DNA of 64,000 bases from Hanleya hanleyi (lineage: Eukaryota; Mollusca; Polyplacophora; Lepidopleurida; Hanleyidae). The stretch is from assembly GCA_036873755.1 (NCBI GenBank), contig JAVTVY010025395.1, positions 1-64,000 of the forward strand, given 5' to 3'. Each line of letters starts with the position of its first letter. Within the stretch, counting starts at the first letter, position 1. The position numbers and the translations under genes were made by a program. This document shows positions 42,776-49,575 of the stretch, one piece after another. The notes under the pieces are model-generated. The model saw only the letters and a list, made by a program, of their open reading frames with translations, did no database searches and was not told the DNA's origin.

Positions 42776-42894
42776 GGCATGTCCTGACTTGTTCTGGGTT
42801 GTACAGTTCTGCCATACGGAGGATGGGTACTAGTATTTCGCTGACGTCCTAGTAATAAACATAATCTATAGGTGTTGTACCATGTTAATGTGGG

Positions 42895-43235
42895 AGTGGG
42901 GTCAAAATGGCGGTTGATGTGGGATGGGACAAAATGGCGGCCTTTGGGATGGGACAAAATGGCGGTTGATGTGGGATGGGACAAAATGGCGGCTGATGTG
43001 GGATGGGACAAAATGGCGGCTGATGTGGGATGGGACAAAATGTCGGCTGATGTGGGATGGGACAAAATGGCGGCTGATGTGGGATGGGTCAAAATGGCGG
43101 CCTGTGGGATGGGACAAAATGGCAGCTGATGTGGGATGGGACAAAATGACGGCTGATGTGGGATGGGACAAAATGGCGGCTGATGTGGGATGGGACAAAA
43201 TGGCGGCTGATGTGGGATGGGACAAAATGGCGGCT
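42895..43235 (+). repeat. ~28-bp minisatellite with a YY1-like core in each unit
   Basis: Thirteen units of GGGATGGGACAAAATGGCGG-CTGATGT occur. Ten keep AAAATGGCGG and three carry single changes (ATGTCGG, ATGGCAG, ATGACGG). AANATGGCGGC is the YY1 consensus. The array ends exactly where the left palindrome arm begins. ORFs across it on both strands are repeat artefacts. Confidence 0.85.
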
Positions 43236-44690
43236 GAGTCCGATGGAGTTGTATGAGGTATCAAAGTGAAGTCTAGGTGAAGGGGTATTTGATGGCTGGG
43301 TGGGTGCATGTAAAATTTTTCCTGAAAAAAAATAATACGGAACACGGACTTTATCGAAAAACCTGGGAAAATGCCTATATGGGGTATGGGGAGTATATAG
43401 GTCGCCGGGCTTAACGGGGCTTGCCTATCAATAGAGTTATCTCCCCCTAGTTCCAGGGTGGGTGTATGTAAAAATTTTCCTGAAAAAATACGGAACACGG
43501 ACTTTATCCTAAATTACGTGAAAATGCCTATATGGGGTATGGGGGGTATAGGACCATCCTGGGAAACCTACTCCTCGACATTTGCGGTATGGGTTGTGGG
43601 GTCTCGTTTTCTTAGTCTCGTCATTTAGAACATGATAGGAAGTGTCCCGGCACGAATCGGTGAAATTTTTGAAAAAGTACGATATAGCCCCATATAGTCC
43701 CATACTGGGGTATAGGATCAATGTTTGTCCCCCTGGGAAACGTACTTCTATACATTTGCGGTAGGGTTGTGGGGTCTCGTTTTACTCGTCTCGTCAAGAC
43801 AAACACGATAGGAAGTGTCCCGAAGCGAATCGGTGAAATTTTTGAAAAAAGTCACCGAGGCCTGGGTAGGCCCATAGGCCTATACTGCATGGCTATGGGT
43901 GTATAGGCCCATACGGGGTGGACATGTTGGAGTCTAGGTGAGTCCCTAATGGTCCAATGGGGTCGGTTGAGGTCTTATTTTGAAGCTCTCGTGGAGGAGC
44001 ACTTGACTACACTAATGGTTCGTCTGTGTTCAATAGTCTGCGCATGCGCAGTCTGGCCGTAGTATAGAAAACAGGCATTTTGGGTGCTATGTAGGGGTGT
44101 GTTTGGGATAGAGATGGGCTATTCACGGTTCGAATGGGTCGTGTGAGGTGTCAAAGTGAAGCTTGTGTGGGGTAGAGTCAGAATGGTGTGTTTTTGAATG
44201 CAAGTCGCGTTAACCTGCGCATGCGCAGTTGGTTGTAGTAAGTAAAGTGGCCATTTTGGGGCAGTGAAGGAAGGTATTTGGGGTCGAGATGGTCTATTCA
44301 CGGTTCGAATGCGTCCTGGAAGGTGTCATCTTGTAGTTCTCGGGGTGTACATTCCGGTTTGAGGGATGTTCCTGTCATCTGTGACGTCATCAGTGACGTC
44401 ATCGGTACGAGTAGTAGCGAAAGTGGCCATTTTCGGGCAGTACATGAAGGTATTTGGGGTCGAGATGGGCTATTCACGGTTCGAATGCGTCCTGGAAGGT
44501 GTCATCTTGTAGTTCTCGGGGTGTACATACCGATTTGAGGGATGTTCCCGTCATCTGTGACGTCATCAGTGACGTCATCGGTACGAGTAGTAGCGAAAGT
44601 GGCCATTTTTGGACAGTACATGAAGGTATTTGGGGTCGAGATGGGCTATTCACGGTTCGAATGCGTCGTGTGAGGTGTCATCTTGTAGCA
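43236..44690 (+). repeat. Terminal-repeat block II (plus orientation; outer part of the left palindrome arm)
   Basis: R1 modules lie at about 43301 and 43455, and R2 modules at about 43613 and 43785. NRF-1-type palindromes occur at 44038-44051 and 44215-44228. The tandem 176-bp units (44273-44670) each carry paired TGACGTCA sites (44382, 44394; 44558, 44570). Confidence 0.8.
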
Positions 44691-44835
44691 ACGTCCGCCA
44701 ACGCCAAGCTCAACGCTTCAACGCCCTGGTGAATTAGCCCAAAAGCTCTGATTTTCATGAAATTGTCATTAATTCATTGGAAATGCAGTGACACCCGTCA
44801 ACGCTCATAGTTACGCCTTAACGCTCTAGCATAAC
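44690..44835. repeat. AACGC-rich module, copy 1
   Basis: Repeated CAACGC/TAACGC words flank a conserved centre (GGTGAATTAGCCCAAAAGCTCTGATTT ... CATTGGAAATGCAGTGAC, cited in part). The same ~150-bp module recurs at 45766-45930, 48345-48505 and 49430-49575, so each copy of the 190-aa C2H2 gene is bracketed by two copies. Confidence 0.75.
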
Positions 44836-44939
44836 ACCATGATATAGACCGGAGAGAGAACAACAACAACAACAAGGATGACACATGAGAGAACAACAAA
44901 AACAACAAAAACAACAATTTTTTTTTTTCATATAGTTTA

Positions 44940-44991
44940 TTTTCCCCTCCATCATAACATACCCACGCTGGGGGAGCCGCGTTGGGTATGT
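44940..44991 (-). terminator. 3' hairpin and polyadenylation signal (left arm)
   Basis: ACATACCCACGCTGGGGGAG...TTGGGTATGT (44957-44991) forms a stem with a GGGGGAGCC loop. The coding-strand AATAAA lies near 44937-44942. It is the inverse counterpart of 49277-49332. Confidence 0.6.
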
Positions 44992-45139
44992 TTACAATTC
45001 AAGAAAGACTCTTGTCCAATCAGAGACCGCCATTTGCATGTCATGTTCGTTCTTGCCCGTTAGATGTATTCTTGTCCAATCAAAAGTCGCCATTTCAGAG
45101 AGTTCCGTCTTCGGCCATGCTCGCTCTGAACCGTTTGTT

Positions 45140-45712
45140 CTAATCATCGTCAGGCAGGCCTGGATATTCATCGGGCAGCATGTCCTGAAACAGTTGTTTG
45201 CGCATTCTAATCGCATTTTCCAGGGCCTCTGTGGGTGGTAAACCCATATCCTCTTCCAAGTGACGCTTGGTCTTCATGATGGACCTGTGCGTGGGGTCCC
45301 CTTTCATTTCAAGCGGTAGTAAGGTATACTGTTCATAGATCGCCATGGCTGTTTTCCTGATGCGGGGGCGCATTTGGGTGTACGTCTGTTGTAAATTATC
45401 CTCTCCGGCGTCCTCGATCGCTTCAGCGTGAGCATTGATAGCTGCTGTCACAATACGATCCCAGAAGGTAGGTTCTGCCTCACTTTCCTGGGATGAAGGC
45501 TGATTCTCTGAGGTCAAGCTCTCCATATCAGTAGATAGACTGTCAGCCATCTTGGATTCGGTATCAGTCGATGCACTCTCATCAATCTCTGTATCAGTAT
45601 CTGCCTCAACGGGCTCCTCGGCGTCTTCAGTCCCATGTATATTTTTCTGGTGTCGCATCATATCGTAATGTCTGGTGAACGTGCGTTCACACTCAGAACA
45701 AGTATAAGCCAT
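45140..45712 (-). CDS. C2H2 zinc-finger protein with shared C-terminal helical domain (left copy)
   Basis: The ORF encodes 190 residues. An N-terminal finger is YTCSECERTFTRHYDMMRHQ (C5-x2-C8-x12-H21-x4-H26). A ~55-residue acidic Ser/Thr/Glu/Asp linker follows. The helical C-terminal domain begins FWDRIVTAAINAHAEAI and includes MRPRIRKTAMAIYEQYTLLP and ALENAIRMRKQLFQDM. The domain aligns with the end of the zinc-finger ATPase (see 47103-48329). A coding-strand TCTATAAAAG box lies at 45758-45767, 46-55 nt upstream. The twin at 48556-49128 differs by one residue (Ala in place of Thr in INAHAE). A role as a DNA-binding regulator or packaging partner is inference. Confidence 0.75.
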   Translation of the reverse strand: MAYTCSECERTFTRHYDMMRHQKNIHGTEDAEEPVEADTDTEIDESASTDTESKMADSLSTDMESLTSENQPSSQESEAEPTFWDRIVTAAINAHAEAIEDAGEDNLQQTYTQMRPRIRKTAMAIYEQYTLLPLEMKGDPTHRSIMKTKRHLEEDMGLPPTEALENAIRMRKQLFQDMLPDEYPGLPDDD

Positions 45713-45765
45713 GTTGACGGTTGAACGACGACTGTGCGTGTTTTGGGAATACGCTCGCTTTTATA

Positions 45766-45930
45766 GACAGTAACGCCCATCAACGCTTAGCTCAACGCTT
45801 CAACGCCCTGGTGAATTGGCTCAGAAGCTCTGATTTCATGGAATTGACACCAATTCATCGAAATGCAGTGACGCTCGTCAACGCCCGTCGTTGCGCCTTA
45901 ACGCTCGTCTCAACGCTTTAACACACTTTC
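45766..45930. repeat. AACGC-rich module, copy 2
   Basis: Upstream-side partner of 44690-44835. It lies between the TATA box of the C2H2 gene and the stop of the truncated ATPase copy, and contains about eight AACGC/AACGT words. Confidence 0.75.
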
Positions 45931-45938
45931 TTAATGCT

Positions 45939-46902
45939 TTAACGTTGTTTAATGATGCGTTCGAACAAATGTTTCTTTTGTGCTATTGCTCTGACATATG
46001 CCGCTTTCCAATTCATGCCCGAGGTTTTCAACATCGACGCTGTTCTTTCAATTTCCATATGGACTGGGTCCTTATCCAACAATTTCATATGGGTCAGTAA
46101 GTCGACATATTGCTGACGTAAAGCCCGTCGTAGTCTGGGTGCCAATCTGTTATGGGCTAAAATTGCAGCTTCCTCTTTCGAATACCCTTTGCGTTGAAAC
46201 TTGTTTCCTGTGGCCTCCAAAATCTCGCCCATCTCGGCGTCCATACTTTCTTTGAACAAATCCTTCCATAGCCTCGAGTTCACATTATGTTCTTCAACCT
46301 CAGGTTGGGCCTTCACGGTTGGGTGATATTGCGGGACTGATGGTATGAAGCGGACCCGCTGTATGGGGGTGGGCTGCTGCTGCTGCTCTGCCAGGAGTGG
46401 ACTCGGCGGATGGTGTAGGGGTATATGCCGTTGTGGTGATTCCTCGCCGGGTAACAGGTGGGTCGTCAGCCGACGATCTTCGGGGGTATGGGCTTTTAAA
46501 TCTACGATCAGGTAGCCGTACGGACGAATTGTCGCTTCTTGAAACGCCCGCATAAAATGGTCAATGTTCTGAGGATAAATTCGACTACCAAACACACGGA
46601 TTTGTGCTCTGTCAATGGGATTGGAGAACACTACAAAGTATTGGCAGTTCAAGGCAATATCTCTGGACGCCTTCCCTTGAGGAAAGAGATTCTGAGTCAA
46701 ATAGATGACGGACAGATTGCGATGATGGGACCCTTTGGTGAATAGGTCGGCGATTTTCGAATTGTCCTTGGCCGCACTCATCAGATCATCGACCACTACC
46801 ACGCTGGTCTGCTCGGAATCGAAGTAATAGGGTTCGTCTATGTCGTGAGGAATTCCTGGGACAAAGCTCACATTCTGTAACCTTGTAGTTTCGTAGGCGG
46901 TG
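45939..46902 (-). pseudogene. Zinc-finger ATPase, left-arm copy lacking the finger and Walker A
   Basis: It is identical apart from about five residues to residues 90-408 of the intact copy at 47103-48329, including Walker B (SVVVVDDLM) and the C-terminal domain. Homology stops at AYETTR, the palindrome boundary. The frame then runs into a Thr/Asn/Ala minisatellite-encoded stretch and, up to 47240, into sequence antisense to the start of the right-hand copy. It therefore lacks the C2H2 finger and the P-loop. It may still be transcribed from the TATA-like region in the spacer, but any product cannot bind nucleotide by the usual P-loop. Confidence 0.85.
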
Positions 46903-47040
46903 GTGGCGTTGGTGGCGTTGATGGTGGCGTTGGTGGTGGCGTTGGTGGCGTTGATGGTGGCGTTGGTGGCGTTGGTGGTGGTGTTGGTGGTGTGCGGTGG
47001 TGGTGTTGGTGGAGTCGGTGGTGGTGTGTGTGGTGGTGGT
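46903..47040. repeat. GGTGGCGTT-type minisatellite at the palindrome centre
   Basis: About fifteen 9-bp units (GGTGGCGTT, GATGGTGGC, later GTGGTGGTG) lie exactly at the inner end of the left arm. The right arm has unique coding sequence at the corresponding place, so the centre is asymmetric. Confidence 0.85.
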
Positions 47041-47046
47041 AGAGTC

Positions 47047-47058
47047 TTTAAATATAGG
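47047..47058 (+). promoter_or_regulatory. TATA-like box for the zinc-finger ATPase
   Basis: TTTAAATATAGG lies 45-56 nt before the ATG at 47103, in the unique part of the palindrome spacer. Confidence 0.4.
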
Positions 47059-47102
47059 AATGAACATGTGTCCATCATCAGTCCATATGTATTGGTCGAC
47101 TG

Positions 47103-48329
47103 ATGAACATGTCGTGTACGTGTACGTTCTGTGAGAGAGCATTCTCTCGTCGCGATAGTATGCTCAGGCACATTCAACGCAAACACAACCAAGAGACACA
47201 GCCGAGTCCCGCTATAGGTCCAACAAGAGCAGTAGAGCATCCCTATACGATGACGGTGAGCGGCCCTACAGGGTGTGGAAAGACATCCTGGGTGATGAAG
47301 TTCTTAGAGGGAGGTGTGGCAACCCCAGCTCCGACACGTGTTGTTTGGTGTTTTAGCCAATGGCAGCCCGCCTACGAAACTACAAGGTTACAGAATGTGA
47401 GCTTTGTCCCAGGAATTCCTCACGACATAGACGAACCCTATTACTTCGATTCCGAGCAGACCAACGTGGTAGTGCTCGATGATCTGATGAGTGCGGCCAA
47501 GGACAATTCGAAAATCGCCGACCTATTCACCAAAGGGTCCCATCATCGCAATCTGTCCGTCATCTATTTGACTCAGAATCTCTTTCCTCAAGGGAAGGCG
47601 TCCAGAGATATTGCCTTGAACTGCCAATACTTTGTGTTGTTCTCCAATCCCATTGACAGAGCACAAATCCGTGTGTTTGGTAGTCGAATTTATCCTCAGA
47701 ACATTGACCATTTTATGCGGGCGTTTCAAGAAGCGACAATTCGTCCGTACGGCTACCTGTTCGTAGATTTAAAAGCCCATACCCCCGAAGATCGTCGGCT
47801 GACGACCCACCTGTTACCCGGCGAGGAATCACCACAACGGCATATACCCCTACACCATCCGCCGAGTCCACTCCTGGCAGAGCAGCAGCAGCAGCCCACC
47901 CCCATACAGCGGGTCCGCTTCATACCATCAGTCCCGGAATATCACCCAACCGTGAAGGCCCAACCCGAGGTTGAAGAACATAATGTGAACTCGAGGCTAT
48001 GGAAGGATTTGTTCAAAGAAAGTATGGACGCCGAGATGGGCGAGATTTTGGAGGCCACAGGAAACAAGTTTCAACGCAAAGGGTATTCGAAAGAGGAAGC
48101 TGCAATTTTAGCCCATAACAGATTGGCACCCAGACTACGACGGGCTTTACGTCAGCAGTATGTCGACTTACTGACCCATATGAAATTGTTGGATAAGGAC
48201 CCAGTCCATATGGAAATTGAAAGAACAGCGTCGATGTTGAAAACCTCGGGCATGAACTGGAAAGCGGCGTATGTCAGAGCAATAGCACAAAAGAAACATT
48301 TGTTCGAACGCATCATTAAACAACGTTAA
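47103..48329 (+). CDS. C2H2 zinc finger - packaging ATPase - C-terminal helical domain fusion (intact copy)
   Basis: The ORF encodes 408 residues. Residues 7-28 form a C2H2 finger (C7-x2-C10-x12-H23-x4-H28). Walker A is GPTGCGKTS (54-62). Walker B is NVVVLDDLM (121-129), followed by LFTKGSHHRNLSVIYLTQNL and FSNPIDRAQIRVFG, as in A32/FtsK-HerA packaging ATPases. After a Pro/Gln-rich linker (about 250-285), residues 305-408 form a helical domain (LWKDLFKESM, LAPRLRRALRQQYVDLL, WKAAYVRAIAQKKHLFERII) that aligns with the C-terminal domain of the neighbouring 190-aa protein. The ATPase core thus sits between modules that also exist together without it. The finger could provide sequence-specific genome recognition during packaging (inference). 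Spacing to the next gene is 226 bp. Confidence 0.85.
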   Translation: MNMSCTCTFCERAFSRRDSMLRHIQRKHNQETQPSPAIGPTRAVEHPYTMTVSGPTGCGKTSWVMKFLEGGVATPAPTRVVWCFSQWQPAYETTRLQNVSFVPGIPHDIDEPYYFDSEQTNVVVLDDLMSAAKDNSKIADLFTKGSHHRNLSVIYLTQNLFPQGKASRDIALNCQYFVLFSNPIDRAQIRVFGSRIYPQNIDHFMRAFQEATIRPYGYLFVDLKAHTPEDRRLTTHLLPGEESPQRHIPLHHPPSPLLAEQQQQPTPIQRVRFIPSVPEYHPTVKAQPEVEEHNVNSRLWKDLFKESMDAEMGEILEATGNKFQRKGYSKEEAAILAHNRLAPRLRRALRQQYVDLLTHMKLLDKDPVHMEIERTASMLKTSGMNWKAAYVRAIAQKKHLFERIIKQR

Positions 48330-48344
48330 AGCATTAAGAAAGTG

Positions 48345-48505
48345 TGTTAAAGCGTTGAGACGAGCGTTAAGGCGTAACGACGGGCGTTGACGGGCGTCAC
48401 TGCATTTCGATGAATTGGTGTCAATTCCATGAAATCAGAGCTTCTGAGCTAATTCACCAGGGCGTTGAAGCGTTGAGCTAAGCGTTGATGGGCGTTACTG
48501 TCTAT
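48345..48505. repeat. AACGC-rich module, copy 3
   Basis: Right-arm counterpart of 45766-45930. It directly precedes the TATA box of the right C2H2 gene. On the plus strand the words read GCGTTGA/GCGTTAA. Confidence 0.75.
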
Positions 48506-48510
48506 AAAAG
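48501..48510 (+). promoter_or_regulatory. TATA box for the right C2H2 gene
   Basis: TCTATAAAAG lies 46-55 nt before the ATG at 48556. The left arm has its mirror copy at 45758-45767. Confidence 0.6.
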
Positions 48511-48555
48511 CGAGCGTATTCCCAAAACACGCACAGTCGACGTTCAACCGTCAAC

Positions 48556-49128
48556 ATGGCTTATACTTGTTCTGAGTGTGAACGCACGTTCACCAGACAT
48601 TACGATATGATGCGACACCAGAAAAATATACATGGGACTGAAGACGCCGAGGAGCCCGTTGAGGCAGATACTGATACAGAGATTGATGAGAGTGCATCGA
48701 CTGATACCGAATCCAAGATGGCTGACAGTCTATCTACTGATATGGAGAGCTTGACCTCAGAGAATCAGCCTTCATCCCAGGAAAGTGAGGCAGAACCTAC
48801 CTTCTGGGATCGTATTGTGACAGCAGCTATCAATACTCACGCTGAAGCGATCGAGGACGCCGGAGAGGATAATTTACAACAGACGTACACCCAAATGCGC
48901 CCCCGCATCAGGAAAACAGCCATGGCGATCTATGAACAGTATACCTTACTACCGCTTGAAATGAAAGGGGACCCCACGCACAGGTCCATCATGAAGACCA
49001 AGCGTCACTTGGAAGAGGATATGGGTTTACCACCCACCGAGGCCCTGGAAAATGCGATTAGAATGCGCAAACAACTGTTTCAGGACATGCTGCCCGATGA
49101 ATATCCAGGCCTGCCTGACGATGATTAG
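48556..49128 (+). CDS. C2H2 zinc-finger protein with shared C-terminal helical domain (right copy)
   Basis: This is the twin of 45140-45712, with one residue difference. It has an N-terminal finger, an acidic linker and the helical domain. The N- and C-terminal modules both resemble those of the upstream ATPase fusion, suggesting that one arose from the other by gain or loss of the ATPase core. It is followed 149 nt after the stop by the conserved hairpin and AATAAA. Both copies are open. Near-identity between arms implies recent duplication or gene conversion rather than separate selection. Confidence 0.75.
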   Translation: MAYTCSECERTFTRHYDMMRHQKNIHGTEDAEEPVEADTDTEIDESASTDTESKMADSLSTDMESLTSENQPSSQESEAEPTFWDRIVTAAINTHAEAIEDAGEDNLQQTYTQMRPRIRKTAMAIYEQYTLLPLEMKGDPTHRSIMKTKRHLEEDMGLPPTEALENAIRMRKQLFQDMLPDEYPGLPDDD

Positions 49129-49276
49129 AACAAACGGTTCAGAGCGAACATGGCCGAAGACGGAACTCTCTGAAATGGCGACTTTTGATTGGACAAGAAT
49201 ACATCTAACGGGCAAGAACGAACATGACATGCAAATGGCGGTCTCTGATTGGACAAGAGTCTTTCTTGAATTGTAA

Positions 49277-49332
49277 ACATACCCAACGCGGCTCCCCCAG
49301 CGTGGGTATGTTATGATGGAGGGGAAAATAAA
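49277..49332 (+). terminator. 3' hairpin and polyadenylation signal (right arm)
   Basis: ACATACCC (49277-49284) pairs with GGGTATGT (49304-49311) around a loop containing GGCTCCCCC. AATAAA follows at 49327-49332. The layout is the same as at 38602-38660 after the other ATPase. Confidence 0.6.
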
Positions 49333-49429
49333 CTATATGAAAAAAAATTGTTGTTTTTGTTGTTCTCTCATGTGTCATCCTTGTTGTTGTTGTTGTTCTC
49401 TCTCCGGTCTATATCATGGTGTTATGCTA

Positions 49430-49575
49430 GAGCGTTAAGGCGTAACTATGAGCCTTGACGGGCGTCACTGCATTTCCAATGAATTAATGACAATTCCATG
49501 AAAGTCAGAGCTTTTGGGCTAATTCACCAGGGCGTTGAAGCTTTGAGCTTGGCGTTGGCGGGCGTTGCTACAAGA
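49430..49575. repeat. AACGC-rich module, copy 4
   Basis: Right-arm counterpart of 44690-44835, downstream of the C2H2 gene. It marks the inner edge of terminal block III. Confidence 0.75.

Larger units (their letters stand above)
43236..46902. repeat. Palindrome, left arm
   Basis: Inverse counterpart of 47367-50802. From 45140 to 46902 the two arms are collinear without net indels (paired coordinates sum to 94268) and differ by few substitutions. Toward the outside they share terminal-repeat modules, but the left arm has two extra 176-bp tandem copies (units starting at about 44273, 44449 and 44625). Confidence 0.95.

Noticed and set aside
41991..42840. Protein-primed DNA polymerase B expected for a complete Polinton
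   Set aside because: I looked for polymerase motifs across all frames of the element and its flanks and saw none.
42772..43498. Repetitive ORFs (HFVPSHISR and MGWDKMAAD types) on both strands
   Set aside because: These are translations of the 28-bp YY1-like minisatellite and terminal modules.
46786..47142. 118-codon minus-strand ORF of Thr/His repeats
   Set aside because: It is another frame through the 9-bp minisatellite at the palindrome centre.
47103..47240. N-terminal 46 codons of the 433-codon left ATPase ORF as a genuine protein start
   Set aside because: That segment is antisense to the zinc finger of the right-hand gene, so it is a by-product of the palindrome centre.
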